In this document: positions 22,347 through 32,384 of the stretch, piece by piece
Layout of the letters: each line of letters starts with the position of its first letter
How positions within the stretch are numbered: the stretch's first letter is position 1
Origin: Tridacna crocea
Taxonomy: Eukaryota; Mollusca; Bivalvia; Cardiida; Cardiidae
Assembly (NCBI GenBank): GCA_943736015.1
Contig: OX031063.1
Span: 36,114,172-36,178,171, forward strand
Direction: 5' to 3'
Length of the DNA stretch: 64,000 nucleotides
Program-made: the position numbers and the translations under genes
The notes under the pieces: generated by a model
What the model was told of the DNA's origin: nothing
The model's input: only the letters and a program-made list of their open reading frames with translations
The model's database searches: none

Positions 22347-22939
22347 AAAAAGTTAACTCATGTACTAGTCAGAGTGCTACACTGTACCTTTCGGATTATT
22401 ATTTCAGTATTTACTCAGTATTTATTATTGATGGTGACTGATATCCGGGGTTTAATTACCTAAGCCTCTCTGTATTTACCTGAGATAAACAAACGGAATA
22501 ATTATTCTGCTCGAGGAATAACGAGAAGTAGACAGTCAGCGTATGAAGGTTTTAGATGAAATCCCTTGCAAAGAAAGCAGATGAAGTCTAAACGTCCGTT
22601 GGAAAATGACGACGTGGAAACCAGCATTTTTTTTTTTCTAACAAGTTTTTTTTTTTCTTATTAACACTTTCATAGAGAAATACCGCTCTATGAGCAGCAT
22701 TTGATACAATGGACTGCAAACACTTTCAATATTTATAGTATTTGCAAGAAAAACTGGTCTACAGAAGGAAATATCGGCGGATAGAAACAGCTCACTTTTC
22801 TGCCAGTGATTAAAACTTTAGACATATCCAAATCGAAAGCTTTTTTTCTAAGCAAAGAAATGTTAGACTTGTCAAAAGTGAAAAAGAAAAATGCAGAAAA
22901 CAACTTAAATTTAAATCAAAAGATGTGAAGTTATCTATC

Positions 22940-23065
22940 ATAGAGAAAAAAAATTGCAGGAAAAGGAGAAAATGCTTGCAACGACATTTTCTCCTATTCC
23001 TATAATGTTTTCAAAAGTTATCTTCCCCAAGGTTGCTAAGACGACTCGGGATCTCTTGGTTAAGA
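22940..23065. mobile_element. Degenerate A-family MITE (receptor intron 4)
   Basis: TTGCAGGAAAAGGAGAAAAT with GCTTGCAACGACATTTTCTC and a CCTATAATGTTTTCAAAAG flank matches the family hairpin. Terminal TTAA ends were not found. Confidence 0.6.
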
Positions 23066-23175
23066 TTTAAGGCATCAAACGCAATTAGTGTCAAATGATT
23101 AAATGTGTCTTTGAAAGAAAAAAAACATTATGGGGGAAATGGCGAAATTGCTGATTACCATCATTTCTTAGAATA

Positions 23176-23441
23176 TGTGACCCATCATGCAAAAAGGGGA
23201 CCATCTCGGAATTCTGTACATCAATTAGGTGAAAATAGACCAACGACAGTGCAGGTCTGTTTAAGATGAAAATTAAAAAAAAACGATTTTATAATAAGGT
23301 ACAATGACCATGTATCATACTGAAAATGTCATTAAAGCGAAAAGTGTCAACCCTGGTCAGCCTGCGCAATTCGCGCAGTCTGACCAGAATTGACACTTTT
23401 TGCAGTTCCAAGAAGTTCCCTTTTGTTCGTTATTGGTCACA
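23176..23441. mobile_element. Family D MITE, copy 1 (receptor intron 4)
   Basis: Ends TGTGACCCATCATGCAAAAA and, inverted, TTGTTCGTTATTGGTCACA. An internal hairpin (about 23336-23402) has AAAAGTGTCAACCCTGGTCA and a CAGTCTGACCAGAATTGACA arm. Other copies are at 25018-25281 and 26874-27132. Confidence 0.85.
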
Positions 23442-25017
23442 CATTTTTTATCTCTGGTGTAATTCAAAGCCCTCTTCAAAAGCGCGGAATCGCTTATTAG
23501 AGGATCAGTATTGCCACTTACATATCTTTAAGTTCGCTACTTTATAATGGAAGCATATTGTTTCCTTCTGTTGACATATCAATATGGGAAGTATTTTTAT
23601 GAATCTGCGTGAGCATAAACCTCTAATGAATTTAATAAAAAGAAAAAAATCTAAAACATAGAAAAGGTGAGCAGCGCAGGCGGATGCCAAATTGCTTTTA
23701 AAAAAATCGAGTAAACAAAAGGGAATAACTATCAAAAACATTTTGGAAGTTACTTGTTCTCCTGATATGGCTTCTCTTCTACATTTTACAATAGGATGAA
23801 GTCTACAGTTTATACTTTTACGGAAGTTTCGTCTTTTGCACGATCGCATGAACAATTGAAGCCAGGATGGAGCTACGAAAATGCTTCAATCTGTCCCTGA
23901 AAGCAGCCGAGCTTACCATGACACAACCTTACCCATCACGCTGTATGCAGTTTCCTAAGTATGGCAAGTTTTTGTAGCAAAGGAAGTGTCAGTGCAAAAT
24001 TTATTTAAATGTAGCGCAGATAAAAAAAAATGCTATACGTGTTCAGAGGAATTCTTTTTAAAATAATTTACTGTAAAATTAAAAAATGCAAACATTATGA
24101 AAATGCACATATGTTAGGAAATATATCGATTCCACTGCTCAAAAGTGTTTCCACCTAAAAAGGTATAGGATGTAGAATCGATGTATAAGCCGCATAGAAA
24201 ACGTTTAAGTATTAATCTTTTTGTGAACAATCCCATTTAAAGAATCCTAAATAACCTAAACTTAAAGGACTTGTAAAATCATTGTAGTAAAAAGGAAAAA
24301 AAAATCAGCATTTTCTCCAATTCTTCCCAATGTCGTTTACCCATTGAAGTACATAAATTATGCTTTCATTTACGACACATTTCATTTGTGATGTGCGTAT
24401 GTGTTTGGTTCGGTCTAAACTTTTGCCGTTTGGTAAAGGGTTAAAGCAGTAATATATCGATGCTGTCGGAACTGTCATATATCTATGAATAATTTATACA
24501 TGTAAGCGTTTTTCTTTCTCTCTATTGTCCCTCTACACACATCTCTCAACCAAGTAATGTGAGAATATAGAATTGTGTCCACTCAAGAAAGGATTTTTAT
24601 ATGGCATGGGCATTAGCAAAGAAATGAGGTTTTGGTCACTTGAGACTGTCTCTTATTCTTATTCTTATCTTATACACGTTTGAGACAACATTATATGACC
24701 TTATAGAAGCACCACTCGTGCGTGACTTCATTTTTAAAACACCACATTCCTATCCGTCACTTCCGACAAATTTCAAACAAATCAACTGGTCGATTCAATT
24801 GACAGAATTAATAATTGAGATTAAACATTTTTAAATTGAACGTCTAGTGAATGTAGTACAGCTTCTTGGCCACTATTTTACCTAGTACGAATATTTCCTA
24901 CAGAACAATGGGTCTATCCTACTCATTAATTTTCAGTCTGCGCATACATTAAATTAGATGTAGATATTATCATTGGACAGGTACTCTTTCCCATCTAAAG
25001 ATTTGCTAATTAAAAAT

Positions 25018-25281
25018 TGTGACCTGTCATGCGTAAAGGAACCATCTGGGAATTGCGTACACCAATTAGATGAAAACAGATCGACGATAGATCAGGTCAA
25101 TTCAAGTAAATAATTCAAAAATGATGGTATAACAAGGTACAATGACCTCTTTCCATACAGATGCGTAATATCATAAAAACGAAAAGTGACAAACCTGGTC
25201 AGCCTGTGCAATTTGCGCAGTCTGACCAGGGTTGATACCTTTCGCAGTTCCTAAAAGGTCCCTTTTTGCGTGATGGGTCAT
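25018..25281. mobile_element. Family D MITE, copy 2 (receptor intron 4)
   Basis: TGTGACCTGTCATGCGTAAA to TTTTTGCGTGATGGGTCA ends. Internal hairpin AACCTGGTCAGCCTGTGCAA / GCGCAGTCTGACCAGGGTT. It sits 80 bp before the Cys-loop exon. Confidence 0.88.
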
Positions 25282-25362
25282 AAATATATTCCACAGTCGT
25301 TTCAATTTTATGATTAATGCAAATATGTCTCTAATCCTATATAATTGTATTAATATTTGCAG

Positions 25363-25445
25363 AATATCTGCGACGTTTACTTGTAACATGGATCTCAAGA
25401 AGTACCCGTTGGACTCACAAATTTGCTACGTCGTTATGGAAAGTT
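25363..25445 (+). CDS. Receptor exon 5: Cys-loop
   Basis: Acceptor TAATATTTGCAG, donor AGTT|GTAAGT-like (GTAAGTTG). It encodes ISATFTCNMDLKKYPLDSQI, ending with C195 and VVMES. The two cysteines enclose exactly 13 residues, the family hallmark, and the internal Pro (YPLDSQ) is present. The last base T joins AT of the next exon to make Tyr202 of loop B. Confidence 0.97.
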
Positions 25446-26124
25446 GTAAGTTGTTATGGAATCTTGTGACACTTCTATTAGTCTTTGATATATTTGACCT
25501 GCTGGTGACAATTGTAATAGCAGGTTTTACCGAAGTAGAGGATGTCATTTTTGACAATTTAAAACATTAATTTGAATAGTGTTTTCTGCCTTTTATGACT
25601 CTTTCATAGCGACTACTAAATGGCTCATTTTTTTTTTTTTTTTTCTTTCCACGTTAGTGTTCTTATTGTGCACCATTTACTTGCATTTGGATTTGCACGA
25701 CATGTCAGCAAAACCCATAAACCTTAATTCAATAGGTTTGGTAAACATTTTGAAAAGGTGAGATCTTTTTAAGATTAATCGAATTAATCACTGTCTGAAA
25801 TATACAACTCAAAAATTGCTAAACGCAACATTAAATTCGATCAATATAATATTTCTAACCTGTATCAGGTTTGGCTTTTCAATGTGACACATAGCTACAC
25901 TTATAAAATATACTACCTTGGAAATGGGTGTTTAATTAAAAAGTGCAAAGTTAAGACATATACCCATATTTAAATACTAAGTAATCAAATTGTGAGTAGA
26001 TCTGGTGCGTTTAAACGGGCGAAGTAAAACATGGTGCACGAATTTAAGTTGTTCTGTACCGGTAGCTATCAACTGGGTCAGTTACACCGTCTTTACCATG
26101 AGTCATCAAACCATAATACTGTAC

Positions 26125-26383
26125 CATCCTCGGATACCCCGGGGTCTCCCTATTTGCTACGCTACATCGACCCCTGGAACAATTCATTGAATTTCCTTCG
26201 CTGTACCGCTGGCCGAATGCTGGCTTTTCATTGGTTCCATCATCATTTTGTGATGGGCGAGTGGACTGTACACTATGACGCTTCATATCGATTTTCGGCG
26301 GCTGATTCAAAGTTTTATTAGTCAATTGTCCCAGGGGTCGATGTAGCGTAGCAAATAGGGAGACCCCGGGGTATCCGAGGATG
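26125..26383. mobile_element. 259-bp MITE with long TIRs, copy 2 (receptor intron 5)
   Basis: Same 57-bp-class TIRs as 9144-9401, with the internal sequence in the opposite orientation. It is flanked by an exact 9-bp target duplication ATACTGTAC (26116-26124 and 26384-26392). The 1-bp length difference and near identity to the other copy indicate recent transposition. It inserted 117 bp upstream of receptor exon 6. Confidence 0.95.
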
Positions 26384-26500
26384 ATACTGTACACTATTTC
26401 TCAACAAGTTACCAAAAACATTATATAATTTACCATCACCTTTTTCTCTTTCTGTCATCGGCATAAAAATCATCATCATTGTTATTTTTTTTTCTAACAG

Positions 26501-26632
26501 ATGGATACAGTACAGATAACCTTATGTTTATATGGCACCCCCAACCAGTTAATCGGGCTGACAATTTGATACTACCACAATTTGACCTGGGGCATATTGA
26601 AACAGAAAGATGCGATAAGCAGTATATTGGAA
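26501..26632 (+). CDS. Receptor exon 6: loop B to first loop-C cysteine
   Basis: Acceptor TTTTTTTTTCTAACAG. It encodes GYSTDNLMFIWHPQPVN, the LPQFDL strand and ERCDKQYIG with the first loop-C cysteine (C239). Donor GGAA|GTAAAT gives phase 1. Reading on beyond it leaves the family pattern and reaches a stop at 26689, which supports this end. Confidence 0.92.
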
Positions 26633-26873
26633 GTAAATATATGAGTATACCGTTCAAAGTTAGACACAAGCTGACAAAAGTTGAAATTTGAGAGAGGAAA
26701 AATTAATCGAATCATGTTACTATGAAAAGGCGGGTTTATTTTGTCTGCAAAAGTATCGATACATGTTAGATTGCAAAAAGCTTTTTAGCTTTTCGTAGAT
26801 ATAATGCAAGTTGTCCGTTTTTACCCCATGATCCAGTCAGTTGCAAGAAAAATAGAATTTGAGAATTCATAAT

Positions 26874-27132
26874 TGTGACCCATCACGCAAAAAAGGACCT
26901 TCCGGGAACTAAATGTGTCAATCCCGGCCAGACTGCGCGAACTAAGCGGGCTGACCAGGGTTTACACTTTTCGCTTTAATGACATTTTCTGTACATAAAG
27001 TGGTCATTGTACCTTGTTATACAATCATTTTTGAATCATCAACTTAAACTGACCTGCTCTATCGTTGATCTTTTTTCATCTAATTGATATAGAGAATTGC
27101 TAGATGGTCCCCTTTTTGCGTGATGGCTCACA
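26874..27132. mobile_element. Family D MITE, copy 3 (receptor intron 6)
   Basis: TGTGACCCATCACGCAAAAA and TTTTTGCGTGATGGCTCACA ends, with an internal hairpin CGGCCAGACTGCGCGAAC / GCGGGCTGACCAGG. Orientation is opposite to copies 1 and 2. Confidence 0.88.
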
Positions 27133-27232
27133 ATTACGTGATGACTCACTTGATATCATGTATAACGGATATGAATCAAACCTCCTGTTGCCTGAGCCCG
27201 GCTCATTTATTATAACGAGCCCTGGTTTCTGT

Positions 27233-27316
27233 TAAATATATCTAGGCGTCTTTCTAAAGTAACAGCTGACCAGAGATGCTGAAGACTATGCCAGACAAAC
27301 TATAAACACAGTATAT
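27233..27316 (+). pseudogene. Dead duplicate of receptor exon 7 (5' part)
   Basis: TAAATATATCTAGGCGTC aligns with the exon 7 start TAAATTACACCTGCGTC. Then CAGCTGACCAGAGATGC is identical to exon 7, and the next 30 bases (GACTATGCCAGACAAACT.. against TACTACGTCACACAGATCT..) match at most positions. In the exon's frame the copy has a TAA before QLTRDA and loses the M1 sequence after about 25 codons. It lies 155 bp upstream of the real exon, so it is a tandem exon duplication that has decayed. Confidence 0.9.
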
Positions 27317-27470
27317 TTTTTTCTGTTCGATGTTAAATGTTTTTCGTAGCGCTGGCTCTTCATTGGTTAAACCGAGTAAATACTTAATCTATGGATCTGT
27401 CGCTGTGACACAACAAAGGTAGTAGGAGGTGGCATAAAACACCATTTAAGAAACTGATATTTCATTCCAG

Positions 27471-27701
27471 TAAATTACACCTGCGTCAAGTTAAAGTTCC
27501 AGCTGACCAGAGATGCGGGATACTACGTCACACAGATCTATATACCCAGTATTCTGATCGTGATTTTATCTTGGGTCTCATTCTGGCTTGATATGGATGC
27601 TGTTCCGGCTCGAATCTCCCTCGGACTGCTGACAGTATTGACGATGACGACACAGAGCTCTGGGGCCCGAGCCTCCCTACCAAGAGTGTCTTATGTCAAA
27701 G
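27471..27701 (+). CDS. Receptor exon 7: loop C, M1 and pore-lining M2
   Basis: Acceptor TTTCATTCCAG, donor AAAG|GTAAGC. It encodes [15 protein letters not shown] (second loop-C cysteine, N-glycosylation motif N247-Y-T), the M1 segment [17 protein letters not shown], and [20 protein letters not shown] forming M2. PAR at the inner mouth is the anion-selectivity signature. The 9' gate leucine is present (L302), whereas 6' is Leu299 where most anion-channel alpha-type subunits have Thr. A dead copy of this exon lies at 27233-27316. Confidence 0.97.
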
Positions 27702-28274
27702 GTAAGCAATGTTGTTTCAAGAAAATTTGTCAACTAATTACATGTTGAAAAAGATCTGATCCACGCCACTTTAACAAGAAAGTGTGTAATATCATGGATG
27801 GTTAACATAAATCCATGGGAGACACATATATATACATGTGAAAAAAAAAATGAGCAAAAGCAGATTCAGTTCGTGGCAATCAGTTGCTCATTTTCTATTT
27901 TTGGTCTTGCATACTCTACTGTGAGAAGACAGATCGATGAAAAATTTTCAAAATTTTCGATTCATTCTGTAATAGCCACTGTGTAATTCTGCTGGCGTTT
28001 CCTTGTTCTCATGAACAATGCATTAAGCATTTTGATTGGTCATCTCCTTTATTTCTTTGAGTAAATTAAAACTATTTTTATCACAAATACCCTGTCATTT
28101 CTATTTTTTCTTGTCTGTCGATATCCAATCATATTATTCGTTGCAAATCAAGCTTAGTGATACTTTAAATATGGTGGCGCAGTATACCTGGGCCGAAAAT
28201 TTTTTGGTGTCGATCAATTTTCTTCATGTCATAGATCCAGTCAACTGCATGATTTAGACTATTGTTGGACGACT

Positions 28275-28375
28275 GATTTATATGGATCCATACCTTTTTG
28301 ATGACCTGCTTGGTATAATACACCACAGAGATGCATTAAATCCTCCCATTGTGGGAACATGGCTCAATGGATTCC
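28275..28375 (+). repeat. Family H repeat fragment
   Basis: TTATATGGATCCATACC, GACCTGCTTGGTATAAT and CAGAGATGCATTAAATCCTCC match blocks at 5437-5530 and 43150-43265. Confidence 0.5.
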
Positions 28376-28756
28376 TCGATTATCCTTTTCTTATTTTATC
28401 TGAATAGGGCGAATGTTTTCAGTACTATAAAGGTAAGGTTTTAAATCTAGCCGCCAAAATCGTCCAGAAGTTATGTCTTTGGCGCCATAATCACAGATTA
28501 TTCCTTTTAACACTATATTTAGAATAACGCTAATGGAATTAATAACCGTTGATAGATAGAAGGAGGGAGGGTTTGGTCCCCAGTATACGCCAACAACCGC
28601 TTTAAGTTTTGCCGCTCTCAATCTAAATTAAAAGTTAAGGATAGATTGTAAGTTCAAGCTTTCTGTCACTTTGCATGTGGCTAAAACGTATCTTGTCTAT
28701 CACTGGTTTCTAAGGTACCAGGCTCCGGCCTACATCCAAAACCAGCAACACAACTC

Positions 28757-28985
28757 TTAACCCTTTACCCCATAAGGCATTTCCATGGCATCTCTAATTG
28801 ACCCTAAATGACAGCAAGGATGAAGCCGTTTCTTATGTGTAAAGGACACATTTTGATAGCATAGAAAACATTGTGACAAAAGGTGAAATTGCTCGACACG
28901 AGCAATTGCACCTTTCGCCACAATGTTTTCCAAAGGCACCTACAAGCAATGTGTAGAAATGAGTATATGTGGAGTAAAGGGTTAA
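28757..28985 (+). mobile_element. B-subfamily hairpin MITE (receptor intron 7)
   Basis: Starts TTAACCCTTTACCCCATAAG and ends GGAGTAAAGGGTTAA. Central hairpin AAAGGTGAAATTGCTCG / CGAGCAATTGCACCTTT inside ACATTGTG/CACAATGT. The right end is only 38 bp from the exon 8 start, so the element must abut or contain that intron's branch-point region. Confidence 0.9.
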
Positions 28986-29023
28986 TTATGTATACAGTCA
29001 GTTTCATGTTCACCAATTTTCAG

Positions 29024-29187
29024 GTATAGATGTTTGGATGGCCACATGCCTGATTTTCGTGTTTTCTGCACTGATAGAGTTTGCCTATGTAAATGTACTA
29101 TCGAGAGTGGAAAAAAGGCGTCAGTCTTCGATAAATATAAAAACAGAAACCAGGACATCATTCAATGAGAGGAACGGGGATGCTGCA
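29024..29187 (+). CDS. Receptor exon 8: M3 and start of cytoplasmic loop
   Basis: Acceptor CACCAATTTTCAG. It encodes GIDVWMATCLIFVFSALIEF, then AYVNVLSRVEKRR, the end of M3 and the basic start of the M3-M4 loop. The frame stays open to 29292. The exon must leave phase 0 to join exon 9; GCA|GTGGTT after 29187 fits but is a weak donor. TAT|GTAAAT at 29088 and AGA|GTGGAA at 29106 are alternatives, and a missed exon in 29.3-31.5 kb is possible. The end is provisional. Confidence 0.8.
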
Positions 29188-29422
29188 GTGGTTCGTATTT
29201 ATTGGCAAAAATTCGTTCCGCGGGGTTCGGGTGTCTGTCTGTCTGATCAGTACAATTTTAAGTTTCCGATCGTTACAAAGTGTCATACTTAGACATCTTA
29301 CTCTGAAAAACAAAATTTATAAGAAGACCATGCAATGCTTTATAAAACTGATATGACGTTTTATCCCAGCAAGCGCAAACAGTTTTTTTTTTTTGTTGTG
29401 TCAGCTGAACATAAATAGCCTT

Positions 29423-29649
29423 TTAAGCCTTTACCAAACAATCCCTGGTTTTTACGACCCTGAGATAGAGGCTTTTGAAAACATTGTGGGAAAAGGAGAA
29501 AATGCTGGTTACCAACATTTTCTCCTTTTTCCACAATGTTTTCTTCCCTTCCCAAATCAAATTTCGATTTTTTGTCACATTTATTTTGTCGTCTGCAAAT
29601 GCTTTTAATTTCGACCAGTCTATGAATTTGTCGTTTGGAAAAGAGTTAA
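29423..29649 (+). mobile_element. A-subfamily hairpin MITE (receptor intron 8)
   Basis: TTAAGCCTTTACCAAACAAT start, hairpin GTGGGAAAAGGAGAAAATGC / AACATTTTCTCCTTTTTCCAC, GTCTGCAAATGC block, GGAAAAGAGTTAA end. Confidence 0.88.
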
Positions 29650-30200
29650 AGGAACGTTATCTACATTATCCTTAGGGGCTACGCCTTAAAATTCTATGTT
29701 TATTTTTTTTCTCACTGTTTTCGTGTGTTTTGTCATATTCTGTCGTTTATAAGTAGAGATGTATTTTGCAAAGAATGTTAATCATGACCAGCATACATAT
29801 ACATGAAATCTGATCTTGTTCTACTCTGATCGCTCCTCTTCCAATTGTGTCGATCATAAATATATACCCTATTAAGTGAAAATGAAGTCAGAAAAATCTT
29901 ACTTTTTAATCAGAAATCGTTAGAATTAGGCAAAGTATGGGTCAAGTCAACAACAAAAAAAATACCACCCAATAATTTTCCTTGAAAGATGATATAGCTA
30001 ATAGTGATATAAGGAACCCAGGAATACTGCATTAACTTTAAATGATTTCCTTCGAAAGTCAACACAGAAAATTTGTATAATTACCTAACGACGTTACCTA
30101 ACATTTAAGCAAGTTTAGGAGTGTATCAATCAGATGAAGGCCTTAAAAAACATTGACACGGAAAAAATTTATAGTTGCCAACCAGTCTGAATGTGTTCAT

Positions 30201-30429
30201 TTAATCCTTTCCCAAACGACAAATTTTGGAATCTTCCAAACCAAAAGAGTTTGCAGACGACAATTTTTAGACTTGGAGAAAATGGCAGAAAGTACTCAAA
30301 AAGGGTAGAAAACAAAGTTGGAAAAGGAGAAATTGCTCGTTACGAATAATTTCTCCTTTTTCCACAATGTTTTCAAAAGACTTTTACTGCAGACACGTGA
30401 AAAACAGGGCTTGTTAGGGAAAGGGTTAA
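30201..30429 (-). mobile_element. A-family MITE, intermediate hairpin (receptor intron 8)
   Basis: Reverse orientation. Hairpin AAGGAGAAATTGCTCGT / ACGAATAATTTCTCCTT combines A and B states, with the changes present on both arms. Ends TTAATCCTTTCCCAAACGAC and GGGAAAGGGTTAA. Confidence 0.87.
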
Positions 30430-30570
30430 TATCCGGCTTGTATAGGCACACCTGTGCACCTAATAAAGGTCACATACACGGTGGTTTTTTTCTTTAAATG
30501 TCAAACATGATGTCCTTGAAATGAACAACCAACGTGTATTGCTTCTTTGTGGTCATTTAAAATATCAAAC

Positions 30571-30785
30571 CTTTACCAAACCTCTTGGGAAAGCCGGTGT
30601 AATGCAGAGAAATGACCCCCATTACAAAATGACCCATGGGTCATTCCTCTATGTCGAGAAATGACCCGGGGGTCATTTTGTAATGGGGGTCATTTTTCTG
30701 CATTACACCGGCTTTTAAAGACACCGTTAGAAAAAGAGATGCTGGTGACAAGCCTTTTCTCCTTTTCCAACAATTTATAACAATT
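30571..30785. mobile_element. A-family MITE split by a nested family C element
   Basis: CTTTACCAAACCTCTTGGGA is interrupted at 30593. After 30712 the A-type sequence resumes: AGAAAAAGAGATGCTGGTGA and CCTTTTCTCCTTTTCCAACA. The right end is unclear. Confidence 0.65.
30593..30712. mobile_element. Family C palindromic MITE, copy 2 (nested)
   Basis: GCCGGTGTAATGCAGAGAAA and its complement end TTTTCTGCATTACACCGGC. Both arms carry ATGACCCCCATTACAAAATG (or its complement), so the 120-bp element is nearly a perfect palindrome around a CATGGGTCATTCC.. centre. Confidence 0.9.
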
Positions 30786-31355
30786 TATGTCCTTTCGTGT
30801 ACAGATCCTTAATGTTCAGTTTTTCTACTTTTTGCATTTTTTTATTCATACGTAATGTGGGTTTTTTTTTTGCTAGGAAAGAGTTAAATTCTGGTGCAAT
30901 GAAATAATCAGTCGACATTTTGCCCATAGCATTGTTATTCCTCGCCTTGAGGTCGAGTTTACTGAACTTCAAACGCCCTCCTCCGACTAAAAAAACAAAT
31001 TGATTACATTTAAAAAAAAACTGAAAAAGCAATCTCCCTGTCTAGTTTTATGTTTCATACGTGTTCTAGTTCAGTGTTTTGGTATTGTAACCATGAATAT
31101 TGTGGCCATGAATATTTGAATTCAGTTCTGAGACCGGAGATGCTTGTCTCTTGGTCAAGGTACTGCAGATCCCAAACCTGAATCAAAGAAGACACACGAA
31201 TATATTAACTGCTGCAGTTAAACCACTGAAATAATTGTTGAAACATGCGTGAAGCACAAAAATGTTCTGCTATTTAAGAAAAGTATCAATTTTTATCTAT
31301 ATTTAAAAAAAAAGATAAGAAAACGTATTCCTATTGTATTGTTGCAGGTAGCTCC

Positions 31356-31499
31356 TTTCATGACGCGGATATTTTCTTTTTTTCTTTTCTCTATCTTTCA
31401 TTAAATGACGGGGATATTTTCTCTTTTTTTTTCTTTTCTCTATCTTTCATTAAATGACGCGGATATTTTCTTTTTTTTTATCTTTTCTCTATCTTTCAG
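31356..31499 (+). promoter_or_regulatory. Triplicated polypyrimidine tract at the last receptor acceptor
   Basis: Three copies of a 45-49-bp unit: ATGACGCGGATATTTTC, a T/C-rich run and CTCTATCTTTCA. The first two continue CATTAAATGACG. Only the third ends CAG and joins exon 9. Unit starts (TGACG) are 31361, 31406 and 31455. Confidence 0.9.
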
Positions 31500-31661
31500 A
31501 AGTTGCTGCCACCATTACGCTGTTTCCCGACAAGTCGAGAGAAAGCTAGAATCATAGACAAATTATCCAGAGTTATCTTCCCTACAATTTTCATACTGTT
31601 TAATGTGATATATTGGTCAGTATACATATTTTGGGAGCCGGACAGGTCACACTTAGACTGA
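31500..31661 (+). CDS. Receptor exon 9: M4 and stop
   Basis: Acceptor CTCTATCTTTCAG. The 54 codons encode a Pro/Arg/Cys-rich loop end, then KARIIDKLSRVIFPTIFILF and NVIYWSVYIFWEPDRSHLD with TGA at 31659. This matches the family's ID.xSRxxFPxxFxxFNxxYW M4 signature. No clear AATAAA follows within 400 bp. Confidence 0.96.
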   Translation, partial: KLLPPLRCFPTSREKARIIDKLSRVIFPTIFILFNVIYWSVYIFWEPDRSHLD

Positions 31662-32156
31662 ATGATAAGTTCAGTAATATTCTATCGTAGTTCACAAAAA
31701 ACACTGCTTCATCTTCCTGATCAACTTCTTAGAGACGCCAACAATACATGTTTTATGATTTTTTTGAAATTATTTCTTCTTTAAATTCTTACTTCTTTTT
31801 CAATAGATATTGTTCCAATATGGAAAAGATGCGTTTTCTACATGCAGACTAGGACTGAATTTAGAATTTCCTAAATATATGCAGAAGCACGGAGCCTTTT
31901 TACTTATCTATTTATTTCAATTATGTGTTTATCGAGATTTCATTTCATTTTTCGTTCTAAATTAGATTTTATTTCTTGATTCCATCTCGGCCAAGCAGGC
32001 TATTCTAAAAATTTCAGAATCAGAAATTCATTAGGATAAGTCGATGAATGAGACATATATCTGTTGTCTCCTGATTTCAGGAAAAACGAGGGTTTTCGAG
32101 CCCACGTGGAGGCCCGATGCACATTACTATTCGACTGCTGTTACATTATATGGGTT
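31662..32156. other. Receptor 3' UTR/flank
   Basis: AT-rich, no open frame of note and no canonical AATAAA. The transcript end is not determined. Family B MITE begins at 32157. Confidence 0.4.
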
Positions 32157-32384
32157 TTAACCCTTTACCTCATAAAGCATTTCTATGGTATCTCTAATTG
32201 ACCCTAAATAACAGCAAGGATGAAGCTGTTTCTTATGTGTATATAACACCTTTTGATAGCATAGAAAACATTGAGGCAAAAGGTGAAATTTCTCGTCACG
32301 AGCAATTTCACCTTTTCCACAATGTTTTCCAAAGGCTCCAACAAGCAATGCGTAGAAATGTGTATCCATGGAGTAAAGGGTTAA
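32157..32384 (+). mobile_element. B-subfamily hairpin MITE
   Basis: TTAACCCTTTACCTCATAAA start and GGAGTAAAGGGTTAA end. Hairpin AAAAGGTGAAATTTCTCGT / ACGAGCAATTTCACCTTTT with one mismatch. Very similar to 28757-28985 throughout, including the ACAGCAAGGATGAAG block. Confidence 0.92.

Larger units (their letters stand above)
13150..31661 (+). other. Gene: Cys-loop ligand-gated anion channel subunit (glycine receptor/GluCl-like), nine coding exons
   Basis: Joining 13163-13323, 16586-16650, 20188-20255, 21834-22060, 25363-25445, 26501-26632, 27471-27701, 29024-29187 and 31500-31661 gives 1293 bp with every splice phase matching, so about 430 residues, the usual size for this family. The product is one subunit of a pentameric plasma-membrane chloride channel opened by a small amino-acid or amine transmitter. 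Signal peptide is about 1-24. Loop D Arg107 (RQTWND), loop A WVPDLFFSNEK 137-147, loop E Ser172 and Arg174, Cys-loop C181-C195, loop B ESYGYSTDN 200-208, loop C cysteines C239 and C250. M1 is about 265-285, M2 292-311 after the anion-filter P291-A292-R293, M3 328-348, M4 about 401-422. Loop C with its second disulfide favours GlyR/GluCl/histamine-type channels over GABA-A. The ligand cannot be assigned. Least certain are the 3' end of exon 8 and the donor of exon 1. Confidence 0.95.

Noticed and set aside
26031-26394. Overlapping frames of 96 and 116 codons on both strands
   Set aside because: They cross the long-TIR MITE; the same peptides arise from its inverted ends.
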